Shown: positions 8,527 to 18,231, counted from the first letter of the stretch. The stretch: DNA of 64,000 nt from Bacteroides acidifaciens (GCF_903181435.1 NZ_CAEUHO010000001.1:2108001-2172000), one strand, 5' to 3'. A program made the numbers and translations. The notes: a model not told the origin generated them from the letters alone.

Positions 8527-10743
8527 ATGAAAAAACAAATCTTTTCAACATTGGTTTTGTCAATCTGCATCTTATTTCCTTTTTCTTTGCATTCTCAGGA
8601 GCAACGTAAAAAGGTGGGAGTAGTTTTAAGCGGTGGCGGCGCCAAAGGAATGGCGCACATCAAAGCATTGAAAGTGATTGAAGAAGCCGGAATCCCCATT
8701 GATTACATAGCGGGAACCAGTATGGGTGCTATTGTAGGTGGTCTATACGCCATCGGCTACACGCCGGAGCAACTGGACAGTATGGTACGGAAACAAAACT
8801 GGACATTCCTGCTCAGTGACCGTGTCAAACGAAGCGCCATGTCACTGACCGACCGTGAGCGCTCTGAAAAATTCGTCATTTCCATCCCTTTCACCAAAAC
8901 TCCTAAAGATGCAGCTTCGGGAGGAATCATGAAAGGACAGAACCTTGCCAACTTATTCTCGGATCTGACAATGGGGTATCACGACTCTATTGACTTCAAT
9001 AAACTTCCTATACCTTTTGCCTGTGTAGCGGCTGATATCGTAAACGGAAACCAAATTATATTCCGGGACGGGATACTTTCTACTGCCATGCGTGCCAGCA
9101 TGGCAATTCCCGGCGCATTCACTCCGGTGCGGCAAGATAGCATGGTGTTGGTAGACGGTGGCATTGTCAACAATTACCCGGCAGATGTCGCGAAAGCGAT
9201 GGGAGCTGATATTATTATCGGGGTAGATGTACAAAACGCCTTGAAACCGGCAGACAAGCTAAATAGTGTCCCTGATATTCTAGGACAGATTGTGGATATT
9301 ACCTGTCAGGCAAACCATGAAAAGAATGTAAATCTCACAGATACCTACATCCGTGTGAATGTAGACGGCTATTCTTCCGCCAGTTTCACTCCCGCTGCCA
9401 TTGACACGTTGATGCGAAGAGGCGAAGAAGCTGCAAGGGCACAATGGAAGTCCCTGCTTGCACTGAAAAAGAAGATAGGAATACCGGATGATTATACCCC
9501 CAAACAACACGGTCCCTACTCTTCCCTATCCAATGTACGCACTATCTACGTGACGGATATTTCGTTCACCGGTGTAGAAGCCGATGACAAGAAATGGCTA
9601 ATGAAGAAGTGTAACCTGAAAGAAAACAGCAATATCACCACCCAACAGATAGAACAAGCTTTGTTCCAGCTACGTGGAAGCCAGTCTTATTCCAGTGCCA
9701 GTTATACATTGACGGACACTCCCGAAGGTTATCAGCTCAACTTCCTGTTGCAAGAGAAATATGAAAGAAGAATCAACCTGGGAATCCGTTTCGATTCGGA
9801 AGAAATCGCATCACTGCTGCTTAACGCAACGGCCGACCTCAAGACTCACATTCCTTCCCGCCTATCCCTCACCGGACGATTGGGAAAACGATATGCCGCC
9901 CGCATAGATTATACGCTCGAACCGATGCAACAGCGTAATTTCAACTTCTCGTACATGTTCCAATACAACGATATCAACATATACGAGGAAGGCGACCGCG
10001 CCTATAATACCACCTATAAATATCATCTAGCCGAATTTGGTTTCTCCGATGTATGGTACAAAAACTTCCGCTTCGGTCTCGGACTACGTTTCGAATATTA
10101 TAAGTACAAGGATTTCCTGTTCAAGAAACCGGAACTTGCCGATCTGAAAGTAGAATCGGAACATTTTCTGAGCTATTTTGCGCAGGTACAGTATAGTACT
10201 TACGACAAGGGATATTTCCCCGCCAAAGGTAGTGACTTCAAAGCCGCCTATTCACTCTATACGGATAACATGGCGCAATACAACGACCATGCCCCATTCT
10301 CCGCATTAAGTGCTTCGTGGGCAAGCGTCATTCCTATCACCCGGCGTTTTTCCGTCATCCCTTCCATTTACGGACGTATCCTAATTGGAAAAGGATTTCC
10401 ATATCCTCTGCAAAATGCGATTGGCGGTGAAGTACCCGGCTTTTATATCCCACAACAATTGCCATTTGCCGGAGTTACTAACCTGGAACTGATGGATAAT
10501 ACTATCATGATTGCATCATTAAAATTCAGACAGCGCATGGGAGCTATCCATTATCTTACCCTAACAGGAAATTATGGACTGACGAACAGCAATTTTTTCA
10601 ACGTATTGAAAGGCAAACAATTATTCGGCATCAGCGCAGGATATGGAATGGACAGTATCTTCGGACCATTGGAAATATCATTGGGATATTCCAATCAGAC
10701 GGATAAGGGAAGTTGCTTTGTGAATTTGGGGTATTATTTCTAA
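8527..10743 (+). CDS. Patatin-like phospholipase with C-terminal BamA-like beta-barrel
   Basis: Predicted lipid acyl hydrolase tied to the outer membrane. The 738 residues comprise a signal peptide (to about residue 23, LFPFSLHSQ), a patatin domain (about 30-330) and a POTRA-like segment plus outer-membrane beta-barrel (about 350-738). The catalytic set is complete: oxyanion loop SGGGAKG, nucleophile elbow GTSMG and the Asp of VDGGIVNN. The C-terminus ends on aromatic Phe (LGYYF), as outer-membrane barrels do. It resembles the PlpD class, in which a barrel carries the lipase. The stop codon lies inside a 7-bp hairpin TAATCGT/ACGATTA (10741-10758) without a T-run. It stands alone, divergent from the RND operon. 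Confidence 0.9.
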   Translation: MKKQIFSTLVLSICILFPFSLHSQEQRKKVGVVLSGGGAKGMAHIKALKVIEEAGIPIDYIAGTSMGAIVGGLYAIGYTPEQLDSMVRKQNWTFLLSDRVKRSAMSLTDRERSEKFVISIPFTKTPKDAASGGIMKGQNLANLFSDLTMGYHDSIDFNKLPIPFACVAADIVNGNQIIFRDGILSTAMRASMAIPGAFTPVRQDSMVLVDGGIVNNYPADVAKAMGADIIIGVDVQNALKPADKLNSVPDILGQIVDITCQANHEKNVNLTDTYIRVNVDGYSSASFTPAAIDTLMRRGEEAARAQWKSLLALKKKIGIPDDYTPKQHGPYSSLSNVRTIYVTDISFTGVEADDKKWLMKKCNLKENSNITTQQIEQALFQLRGSQSYSSASYTLTDTPEGYQLNFLLQEKYERRINLGIRFDSEEIASLLLNATADLKTHIPSRLSLTGRLGKRYAARIDYTLEPMQQRNFNFSYMFQYNDINIYEEGDRAYNTTYKYHLAEFGFSDVWYKNFRFGLGLRFEYYKYKDFLFKKPELADLKVESEHFLSYFAQVQYSTYDKGYFPAKGSDFKAAYSLYTDNMAQYNDHAPFSALSASWASVIPITRRFSVIPSIYGRILIGKGFPYPLQNAIGGEVPGFYIPQQLPFAGVTNLELMDNTIMIASLKFRQRMGAIHYLTLTGNYGLTNSNFFNVLKGKQLFGISAGYGMDSIFGPLEISLGYSNQTDKGSCFVNLGYYF

Positions 10744-11364
10744 TCGTCCATACGATTATTGGTCAACTCAAATACATCCCACCTCTAAAAGAAAACCATT
10801 TCGCTTTCAGCCATTTTGTCCGTAGACATGTATTCACTCATGTATCGGCAAAACTTTGCTGGCACGTGGGTAAAACCTTACTAAACAGCAGGCAAAAGGC
10901 TGCCCACACGTAGACTTACATTCGCTAATGCCCGGGCGTAATATAGCCGTCCGAAGAGTACATATGGAAAAGAAAACGAACCCTCTGTTTGGAGTAAATA
11001 CAGGGTCTAAAAAACAGGCTGAAAGCTATCCTTTTCATTTCAGAGGCGGTTTCAGCCAAATCCTTCGATAAAATGGAGCAATTTGAAAGAAGCTGAAGGC
11101 TGAAAGCGGTTTCATGAACTTATTATTAGTCCATATAATATAGCCTATCAATAGAGTTAATTTAAAAGATTTATATATTAGGGCAGTTATTATTAGAATT
11201 AAAAAAGGGTTGTCCTTCACCCGCTATCCCCTATCAAATTAGTGATACAGCAAGAAGATGCAGGCTCAAATAATGTTTTTTTTGTTCATTTATTCGTCTG
11301 AATCGAAGAAAGTACCTATCTTTACCGCAAGTATTTTTATTATTCACCATTAAATATAAAGATT
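10744..11364. other. 621-bp gene-free stretch with repeated GGCTGAAAGC motifs
   Basis: I see no credible gene here. It holds GGCTGAAAGC at 11017-11026 and 11098-11107, its complement inside 10802-10812 and 11045-11057, and GCGGTTTCA at 11046 and 11106. The copies can pair (11017-11024 with 11050-11057), so a structured RNA or long 3' UTR is possible. No match to a known RNA family is recognised. Confidence 0.4.
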
Positions 11365-11634
11365 ATGGCAAGTAGAAGAGAACTCAAAAAGAACGTAAAT
11401 TATATCGCTGGAGAATTATTCACCGAGTGTTTAATTAACAGCATGTTTATCCCTGGTACTGATAAAGCTAAAGCAGATGAGTTGATGGCTGAAGTGCTGA
11501 AGATGCAGGATGAATTTGTAACCCGTATCAGCCATACGGAACCGGGAAACGTGAAAGGTTTTTATAAGAAATTCCGCGCAGACTTTAATGCAAAGGTAAA
11601 CGAGATTATTGAAGCTATAGGAAAATTGAACTAA
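11365..11634 (+). CDS. Small conserved hypothetical protein
   Basis: This 89-residue protein starts MASRRELKKNVNYIAGELF. It is highly charged, predicted helical and has no signal peptide or membrane segment. I recall it only as a conserved Bacteroidetes protein of unknown function. A helical bundle is likely: N-terminal helix about 3-25, then about 33-53, then 62-87. It ends 8 bp before the acyltransferase start, so the two and the following amidase are probably co-transcribed. The start is well placed, preceded by an A-rich leader. No function can be assigned. Confidence 0.75.
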   Translation: MASRRELKKNVNYIAGELFTECLINSMFIPGTDKAKADELMAEVLKMQDEFVTRISHTEPGNVKGFYKKFRADFNAKVNEIIEAIGKLN

Positions 11635-11642
11635 AAAAAAGA

Positions 11643-12197
11643 ATGAAGAAAGCAATTTATAGCTTTATCTATTACCGCCTGTTAGGGTGGAAGACAAACG
11701 TTACGGTACCTAATTATGATAAATGCGTGATATGTGCCGCTCCACACACAACGAACTTCGACTTATTTATTGGGAAACTATTTTATGGCGCTTTAGGCCG
11801 TAAGACAAGTTTCATGATGAAAAAAGAATGGTTTTTCTTTCCGCTCGGACTGTTTTTCAAAGCAGTGGGCGGGATTCCTGTAGACCGCAGCCGGAAAACT
11901 TCGCTAGTAGACCAGATGGTTCAACATTTTGCTAAGTGCAAAAAGTTCCACTTGGCTATCACTCCCGAAGGAACCCGCAAAGCGAATCCAAACTGGAAGA
12001 AAGGTTTTTATTTTATCGCCCAGAAGGCTCAAGTTCCTATTGTTCTAATCGGTATTGATTACAACAAAAAGACAATCTCGGCAACGAAAGCTATCATGCC
12101 ATCGGGAGATATCAACAAAGATATGAGAGAAATCAAACTTTATTTCAAGGATTTCAAAGGAAAACACCCTGAGAATTTTGCTCTTGGTGAACTTTAA
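11643..12197 (+). CDS. 1-acyl-glycerol-3-phosphate acyltransferase-like protein (short PlsC family)
   Basis: PlsC-superfamily acyltransferase, likely acting on a glycerophospholipid or a related acceptor at the inner face of the membrane. In 184 residues it carries the catalytic HX4D motif (APHTTNFD, about residues 35-42) and the acceptor-binding EGTRK (about 112). It lacks the N-terminal transmembrane segments of full-length PlsC. It is smaller and more divergent than the PlsC at 33878, so the acceptor may differ. It follows the 89-residue gene by 8 bp and precedes the amidase by 25 bp. The fold is well supported; the substrate is not. Confidence 0.8.
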   Translation: MKKAIYSFIYYRLLGWKTNVTVPNYDKCVICAAPHTTNFDLFIGKLFYGALGRKTSFMMKKEWFFFPLGLFFKAVGGIPVDRSRKTSLVDQMVQHFAKCKKFHLAITPEGTRKANPNWKKGFYFIAQKAQVPIVLIGIDYNKKTISATKAIMPSGDINKDMREIKLYFKDFKGKHPENFALGEL

Positions 12198-12222
12198 ATA
12201 TTAAGTATAGAGGTATTCAATT

Positions 12223-12999
12223 ATGGAGTCTATTCGTATTTCCATAGTACAAACCGATATCGTTTGGGAAAATAAACAAGAAAATCTCCGTTTGCTCTAC
12301 GAAAAGCTGCAAAGCCTCCGTGGAACAACGGAGATTGTTGTTCTACCGGAGATGTTCTCTACCGGATTCAGTATGCAGAGCGAAATGCTGGCAGAATCAA
12401 ACTCCGGCGAGACGCTCACAACTTTCAAACGATGGACCTCACAATTCCAACTGGCTATCTGCGGTAGTTACATAGCAACAGATAACGGACAGTTTTATAA
12501 CCGTGCTTTCTTTCTGACTCCCGAAGGAAAAGAATTCTACTATGACAAACGGCACCTGTTCCGTATGGGACGGGAAGCAGAACATTTCTCTGCCGGTGAC
12601 AAACGTCTCATCATCCCCTACCGTGGATGGAATATCTGTCTACTCGTCTGCTATGACCTTCGTTTCCCGGTATGGAGCCGGAATATAAACAACGGATACG
12701 ACCTATTAATATATGTAGCAAACTGGCCTGTCCCCCGCCGCCTGGCATGGGATACCTTGCTTCGTGCACGTGCATTCGAGAACCAATGCTATGTATGCGG
12801 CGTGAACAGAACTGGAACCGACGGATACCATTTGGAATATAACGGCGGCAGCAAAGTTTACTCGGCTTACGGCGAAGAAGTAGCTTCTCTGCCCGATGGA
12901 CAAGAGGGAATAGTCACAGTAACACTCAATCTGGTCTCCCTCAACCAATTCAGGGAAAAGTTTCCGGTATGGAAAGATGCCGACGAATTTCATCTATAA
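12223..12999 (+). CDS. Nitrilase-superfamily amidohydrolase (omega-amidase / YafV-like)
   Basis: Carbon-nitrogen hydrolase of 258 residues. The Glu-Lys-Cys triad is complete: Glu in VVLPEMFSTGFS (about residue 42), Lys in FYYDKRHLFRMG (about 107) and Cys in ICLLVCYDLRFPVW (about 145). The pattern fits omega-amidases, which clear alpha-ketoglutaramate or alpha-ketosuccinamate, toxic by-products of glutamine/asparagine transamination. Other nitrilase-branch substrates cannot be excluded. It is the third gene of the small operon beginning at 11365. No terminator is seen downstream. Confidence 0.85.
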   Translation: MESIRISIVQTDIVWENKQENLRLLYEKLQSLRGTTEIVVLPEMFSTGFSMQSEMLAESNSGETLTTFKRWTSQFQLAICGSYIATDNGQFYNRAFFLTPEGKEFYYDKRHLFRMGREAEHFSAGDKRLIIPYRGWNICLLVCYDLRFPVWSRNINNGYDLLIYVANWPVPRRLAWDTLLRARAFENQCYVCGVNRTGTDGYHLEYNGGSKVYSAYGEEVASLPDGQEGIVTVTLNLVSLNQFREKFPVWKDADEFHL

Positions 13000-13084
13000 G
13001 ATATGCTACAAAACAAATGTTAAAAACAGATTAAAACAGCAACAATACCTTGAAGTAGGTAGTTAATAATATAGACTTCTTTTG

Positions 13085-13092
13085 TATCTTTG
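13085..13092 (+). promoter_or_regulatory. -7 promoter element TATCTTTG for the NagB-like/LmbE fusion gene
   Basis: Exact TAnnTTTG placing transcription start near 13097, downstream of the upstream in-frame ATG at 13082. This argues for translation from 13148. Confidence 0.6.
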
Positions 13093-13147
13093 TCGTGAAA
13101 ATACAGTCGCAAGGACGCTAATCTTACATAACTTAATTAACAACTTT

Positions 13148-15139
13148 ATGAAAACAAATCTTAGTTCTCAAATCAGTCTCCACCGGGTCTCCCCCAGATA
13201 CTACAGACCGGAGAATGCATTTGAAAAATCAGTCTTGACAAGACTAGAGAAAATCCCCACAGACATCTATGAATCTGTAGAAGAAGGAGCTAACTACATT
13301 GCTCGCGAAATAGCACAGACCATCCGCGAAAAACAAAAAGCAGGACGTTTCTGCGTATTGGCACTGCCTGGCGGCGATTCACCCAGACACGTATATACGG
13401 AACTTATCCGCATGCACAAGGAAGAAGGCCTCAGCTTCCGCAACGTGATCGTATTTAACATGTACGAATATTATCCGTTGTCTCCCGATGCTGTCAACAG
13501 CAACTTCAATGCTTTGAAAAGCATGTTGCTGGATCAAATCGACATCGACAAGCAGAATATATTCACCCCGGACGGAAGCATTGCCAAAGATACTATCTTT
13601 GAATATTGCCGTCTGTACGAACAACGTATCGAAAGCTTCGGCGGTATCGATATTGCTTTGCTGGGTATCGGTCGTGTAGGTAATATCGCATTCAACGAAC
13701 CGGGTTCACGTCTGAACTCTACCACTCGTTTGATTTTGTTGGATAATGCGTCACGCAATGAAGCAGCCAAGATTTTCGGAACTATGGATAATACTCCCAT
13801 CAGTTCTATTACGATGGGTGTAGCTACCATTCTCGGTGCAAAGAAAGTTTATCTGCTTGCATGGGGTGAAAACAAGGCAGCCATGATTAAAGAATGTGTG
13901 GAAGGTGCCATCACTGACACAATTCCTGCATCTTATCTGCAAACGCACAACAACGCACATGTAGCTCTCGATCTTTCGGCAGCTATGAACTTGACACGTA
14001 TTCAACGTCCGTGGCTGGTAACTTCCTGCGAGTGGAATGACAAACTGATCCGCAGCGCTATCGTTTGGTTATGTCAGTTGACAGGCAAACCTATCTTGAA
14101 ATTGACAAATAAGGATTATAACGAAAACGGCTTGAGTGAACTGTTGGCACTTTATGGTTCTGCATACAATGTAAATATCAAGATTTTCAATGATTTGCAG
14201 CACACCATCACCGGATGGCCGGGTGGCAAACCGAATGCCGATGATACTTATCGTCCCGAACGTGCCAAACCATTCCCGAAACGTGTGATTATCTTCTCTC
14301 CGCACCCGGATGATGATGTGATCTCCATGGGTGGAACGCTCCGCCGCCTGGTAGAGCAAAAACATGAAGTACATGTAGCCTACGAGACTTCCGGTAATAT
14401 CGCCGTAGGTGATGAAGAAGTGGTTCGTTTCATGCATTTCATCAATGGCTTCAACCAACTTTTCAACAATAGTGAAGACCAGGTTATCAATGAGAAGTAC
14501 GCAGAAATACGCAATTTCCTGAAGAATAAGAAAGATGGCGATATGGACAGCCGTGACATTCTGACTATCAAAGGTCTGATTCGCCGTGGTGAAGCCCGCA
14601 CCGCTTCTTCTTATAACAATATCCCGTTGGATCGTGTACACTTCCTTGACCTGCCATTCTACGAAACAGGCAAGATTCAGAAGAATCCTATCAGCGAGGC
14701 AGACGTAGAAATCGTACGAAACCTGCTCCGTGAAGTGAAGCCTCATCAGATATTCGTAGCCGGCGACCTTGCCGACCCGCATGGAACACACCGTGTATGT
14801 ACGGATGCTGTTTTTGCTGCCGTCGACCTCGAAAAAGAAGAGGGTGCAAAATGGCTGAAAGACTGCCGTATCTGGATGTATCGTGGTGCATGGGCTGAAT
14901 GGGAAATTGAAAACATCGAAATGGCAGTACCTATCAGTCCGGAAGAACTCCGTGCAAAACGTAACTCTATCCTGAAACATCAGTCTCAGATGGAAAGCGC
15001 TCCGTTCTTGGGTAATGACGAACGTTTGTTCTGGCAACGTAGTGAAGACCGCAATCGTGGTACAGCTACTTTGTATGACAAATTAGGACTGGCTTCCTAC
15101 GAAGCAATGGAAGCATTCGTGGAGTATATTCCACTATAA
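13148..15139 (+). CDS. NagB-like (glucosamine-6-phosphate deaminase fold) / LmbE (PIG-L deacetylase) fusion protein
   Basis: This 663-residue protein has two domains. Residues about 30-300 are NagB-like, with a sugar-phosphate loop LALPGGDSP and the framework GRVGNIAFNEP. Residues about 375-640 are a LmbE/PIG-L amide hydrolase with zinc motif SPHPDDD (His386) and ADPHGTH. Compared with E. coli NagB, catalytic Asp72, Asp141 and His143 correspond to Tyr106, Val177 and Asn179; only Glu148 (Glu184) survives. Classical deaminase activity is therefore doubtful, although such proteins are usually annotated as glucosamine-6-phosphate deaminase. The ATG at 13148 is chosen because the promoter box lies at 13085-13092. 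A strong terminator follows at 15181. Confidence 0.88.
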   Translation: MKTNLSSQISLHRVSPRYYRPENAFEKSVLTRLEKIPTDIYESVEEGANYIAREIAQTIREKQKAGRFCVLALPGGDSPRHVYTELIRMHKEEGLSFRNVIVFNMYEYYPLSPDAVNSNFNALKSMLLDQIDIDKQNIFTPDGSIAKDTIFEYCRLYEQRIESFGGIDIALLGIGRVGNIAFNEPGSRLNSTTRLILLDNASRNEAAKIFGTMDNTPISSITMGVATILGAKKVYLLAWGENKAAMIKECVEGAITDTIPASYLQTHNNAHVALDLSAAMNLTRIQRPWLVTSCEWNDKLIRSAIVWLCQLTGKPILKLTNKDYNENGLSELLALYGSAYNVNIKIFNDLQHTITGWPGGKPNADDTYRPERAKPFPKRVIIFSPHPDDDVISMGGTLRRLVEQKHEVHVAYETSGNIAVGDEEVVRFMHFINGFNQLFNNSEDQVINEKYAEIRNFLKNKKDGDMDSRDILTIKGLIRRGEARTASSYNNIPLDRVHFLDLPFYETGKIQKNPISEADVEIVRNLLREVKPHQIFVAGDLADPHGTHRVCTDAVFAAVDLEKEEGAKWLKDCRIWMYRGAWAEWEIENIEMAVPISPEELRAKRNSILKHQSQMESAPFLGNDERLFWQRSEDRNRGTATLYDKLGLASYEAMEAFVEYIPL

Positions 15140-15180
15140 GGAAAATCATTCTTAATTAAGAGAATATAAAACAATGAAAG

Positions 15181-15216
15181 AAGAGTGGGAAGTTTGGATA
15201 CTTCTCACTCTTTTTT
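15181..15216 (+). terminator. Intrinsic terminator after the NagB-like/LmbE gene
   Basis: 13-bp stem AAGAGTGGGAAGT / ACTTCTCACTCTT (one G-T pair), loop TTGGAT, followed by seven Ts. Confidence 0.9.
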
Positions 15217-15273
15217 TGTTTATTTTTGTAGGATAATTCACCACAGAGAAAATGAGAACAAAAGCAATGAATA

Positions 15274-18183
15274 ATGAAAAAGATAATAGTGTTTCTTCTA
15301 TGCCTTACTATAAGTGCTAATTTTCTTTTCGCTCAAGATATTGAAAGGAATGTAAAAGAAAGATTAACGGATTATTTCGGCAAATATACCGCAACAGCCA
15401 AAATCAGCACTCCAAAGCTGAATAGTATTGATATAAATTATGACCGTAAGACAATTACTGTCTATGCCTCGGAGAGTTTCGCTTATCAACCTTTCCGGCC
15501 GGAAACCGTAGAGACAATTTATAACCAGGTGAAAGAATTACTCCCGGGCCCCGTCCACTATTACCAATTGGCGATTTATGCGGACGGAAAGCCAATCGAG
15601 GAACTTGTTCCTAATTTCTACCGGAACAAGAAAAAGGATAAGGAACGAATGTCCCTGAACGTGGATTATAAAGGAGCCCCCTGGGTAAAAAATATCTCAC
15701 GCCCGAATGATATTTCACGCGGATTACAAGACCGTCACATCGCAATCTGGCAAAGCCATGGCAACTATTTCAAGAATGACAAGAACGAATGGGGGTGGCA
15801 ACGCCCCCGCCTGTTCTGTACCACAGAAGATTTGTTCACTCAGTCTTTCGTTCTTCCTTATGTGATTCCCATGCTGGAGAACGCAGGTGCTATCGTTTAT
15901 ACTCCCCGCGAACGGGACACGCAAAAGAATGAAATCATTGTGGATAACGATACGCCTGACGCTTCCTTTTATCTGGAAGTAGGAAGCAAAAAAGCGAAGT
16001 GGGCAACGGCTCCTGTAAAAGGATTCGCCTTAAAGAAAACGATTTATAGGGATGGGGAAAATCCGTTCAGCGATGGAACTTGCCGTTTTATCTCCACCGA
16101 AAGAAAGAAAAAGAAGAATAAGAACCAGGTATTTGCCGAATGGGTACCTACCCTGCCGGCAACAGGCGAATATGCCGTTTACGTTTCTTATCAGACACTG
16201 CCGAATAGTGTAAGCGATGCCAAGTACCTCGTTTTCCATAACGGTGGAGTTACAGAATTTAAGGTAAATCAGAAAATAGGTGGCGGCACATGGGTTTATC
16301 TCGGCACTTTCGAATTTGACAAGGGAAATAATGACTACGGCATGGTTATACTAAGCAACGAAAGTAGTGAGCATGGTGTAGTATGTGCCGACGCGGTACG
16401 TTTCGGCGGGGGAATGGGAAATATTTCCCGAGGGGGAAAGCTCAGCGGACTGCCTCGTTATCTGGAAGGAGCACGTTACTCGGCACAATGGGCGGGAATG
16501 CCTTATGATGTATATGCCGGACGCAAAGGTGAAAATGATTATGTAGATGATATCAATACACGTTCCCATACCGTCAATTATTTATCAGGTGGTTCTGTTT
16601 ATAACCCGAACCAACCGGGGTTGCGTGTGCCGTTAGAAATGACAATGGCACTCCACAGTGACGCAGGATGCAGTAAAACAGACGAGTTGATTGGTTCACT
16701 CGGCATTTACACGACCGACTTCAATAATAGCAAACTGAACACAGGAACAGACCGGTATGCGTCACGCGACTTAACGGATATTATACTCTCCCAAATTCAG
16801 AAAGATATCCATTCGAGTTATAACCTACCCTGGACACGCCGGAGCATGTGGAACCGGAATTATAGTGAGACACGGCTTCCCGCTACTCCCTCTACGATTA
16901 TCGAATTACTTTCTCATCAGAACTTTGCCGACATGCAGTTAGGACACGACCCGAATTTCAAATTTACCGTAGGACGTGCCATTTATAAAGGTATCTTGCA
17001 ATTCATTACCAGCCAGCATGATAAAGAATATGTAGTGCAACCTTTGCCTGTGAGCAATTTTTCTGTCCGTTTCGGGAAAAAGAAGAATACGCTGGAACTT
17101 TCCTGGAAAGGTGAGGATGATCCTCAAGAACCTACTGCCCGTCCGCGGGAATACATTGTATATACACGCATCGGTTATGGCGGATTTGACAATGGGACTT
17201 TGGTCAGCAAACCTTCTTATACAGTCAAGATAGAACCGGGACTTGTTTATTCATTTAAGGTAACTGCCGTAAACCGGGGTGGAGAAAGCTTCCCATCCGA
17301 GATTCTTTCTGCATATAAAGCAAAACGGGAACAAGAAAAGGTATTAATCATCAATGGATTTGACAGAATCAGCGGTCCGGCTGTTATTAATGCTTTTGAT
17401 AAAGCAGGCTTCGATTTAGAGCAGGATCCCGGAGTTCCGTACCTGTCGAACATTTCATTCAGCGGAGCGCAGACCGGATTCGACCGTTCGCAGGCTGGTA
17501 AAGAGGGAAAAGGCAGTTTGGGAGATAGCGGAAGTGAATTAGAGGGAATGAAAATTGCAGGAAACACATTTGATTATCCTTTTATTCACGGAAAGGCAAT
17601 TCAGGCAGCCGGGAAATATAGTTTCGTGTCATGCAGTGATGAGGCAGTAGAGAACGGATTAGTGACACTGGAAGATTATCCGATAGTGGATTATATCCTG
17701 GGATTGGAAAAGGAAGATCCTGCAAGTAAAGCTTATTACAAAACATTCTCTTCGGCTATGCAACGGATTATCACCAGCTATTGCCAGTCTGGAGGAAATT
17801 TATTTGTCAGTGGCGCCTATGTGGGAAGTGATATGAGCGGAACGCAAGGAAACCGGGAATTTACGGAAAAAACTTTAAAATATGGTTACCAAAGTAGCTT
17901 GACGGATAAGACTTCAAACCGTATCAATGGATTGGGACGCACGATTACTATTCCACGTGTGCCCAACGAGAACAGTTATGCTGTTCCTGCACCGGATTGT
18001 ATCGTCCCGGTAGATACTGCTTTTCCCGTATTTACTTATGCTCCAGGCAACCAAAGCGCAGGCATCGCCTACAAAGGAAATTACCGCACTTTCGTATTAG
18101 GTTTTCCATTCGAAAGTATCCAATCGGAAGCTGACCGGGCAACTATTATGGCAGGCATATTGGGATTCTTTACACAGAAATAA
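15274..18183 (+). CDS. Secreted N-acetylmuramoyl-L-alanine-amidase-like protein with golvesin and fibronectin III domains
   Basis: This 969-residue exported protein (signal peptide to about Ala20) belongs to a group often labelled xanthan lyase because of its golvesin/Xly-type carbohydrate-binding module (about 240-378, ending VVCADAVRFGGG). The rest reads better as a split zinc amidase: His162 (IWQSHGNYF), His461 (MALHSDAG) and Glu544 (IIELLSHQNF) follow the order of an Amidase_3 site, with the golvesin module inserted after the first motif. A fibronectin III domain follows (about 595-690), then a Rossmann-like C-terminal domain (about 690-969). Likely substrate is peptidoglycan or another glycan in the periplasm. 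Architecture is seen; enzymatic role is inference. Confidence 0.65.
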   Translation: MKKIIVFLLCLTISANFLFAQDIERNVKERLTDYFGKYTATAKISTPKLNSIDINYDRKTITVYASESFAYQPFRPETVETIYNQVKELLPGPVHYYQLAIYADGKPIEELVPNFYRNKKKDKERMSLNVDYKGAPWVKNISRPNDISRGLQDRHIAIWQSHGNYFKNDKNEWGWQRPRLFCTTEDLFTQSFVLPYVIPMLENAGAIVYTPRERDTQKNEIIVDNDTPDASFYLEVGSKKAKWATAPVKGFALKKTIYRDGENPFSDGTCRFISTERKKKKNKNQVFAEWVPTLPATGEYAVYVSYQTLPNSVSDAKYLVFHNGGVTEFKVNQKIGGGTWVYLGTFEFDKGNNDYGMVILSNESSEHGVVCADAVRFGGGMGNISRGGKLSGLPRYLEGARYSAQWAGMPYDVYAGRKGENDYVDDINTRSHTVNYLSGGSVYNPNQPGLRVPLEMTMALHSDAGCSKTDELIGSLGIYTTDFNNSKLNTGTDRYASRDLTDIILSQIQKDIHSSYNLPWTRRSMWNRNYSETRLPATPSTIIELLSHQNFADMQLGHDPNFKFTVGRAIYKGILQFITSQHDKEYVVQPLPVSNFSVRFGKKKNTLELSWKGEDDPQEPTARPREYIVYTRIGYGGFDNGTLVSKPSYTVKIEPGLVYSFKVTAVNRGGESFPSEILSAYKAKREQEKVLIINGFDRISGPAVINAFDKAGFDLEQDPGVPYLSNISFSGAQTGFDRSQAGKEGKGSLGDSGSELEGMKIAGNTFDYPFIHGKAIQAAGKYSFVSCSDEAVENGLVTLEDYPIVDYILGLEKEDPASKAYYKTFSSAMQRIITSYCQSGGNLFVSGAYVGSDMSGTQGNREFTEKTLKYGYQSSLTDKTSNRINGLGRTITIPRVPNENSYAVPAPDCIVPVDTAFPVFTYAPGNQSAGIAYKGNYRTFVLGFPFESIQSEADRATIMAGILGFFTQK

Positions 18184-18223
18184 AAAATATCCCATTTTTT
18201 AATCTGTTTCTCATTTTATATTC

Positions 18224-18231
18224 TATCTTTG
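18224..18231 (+). promoter_or_regulatory. -7 promoter element TATCTTTG for the 18263-18804 gene pair
   Basis: Exact TAnnTTTG 31 bp upstream of the ATG at 18263; no clear -33. Confidence 0.5.

Noticed and set aside
10741..10758. Hairpin at the patatin stop codon as a terminator
   Set aside because: Seven-bp stem TAATCGT/ACGATTA is perfect but is followed by no T-run, so termination is not supported.
13082..13147. Upstream start for the NagB-like/LmbE gene
   Set aside because: The -7 box at 13085-13092 falls inside this extension, so the codons would lie before or at the transcription start.
14069..15037. Long open frame (322 codons) opposite the NagB-like/LmbE gene
   Set aside because: Antisense shadow with no domain, signal or start context; the plus-strand gene has clear motifs through the whole interval.
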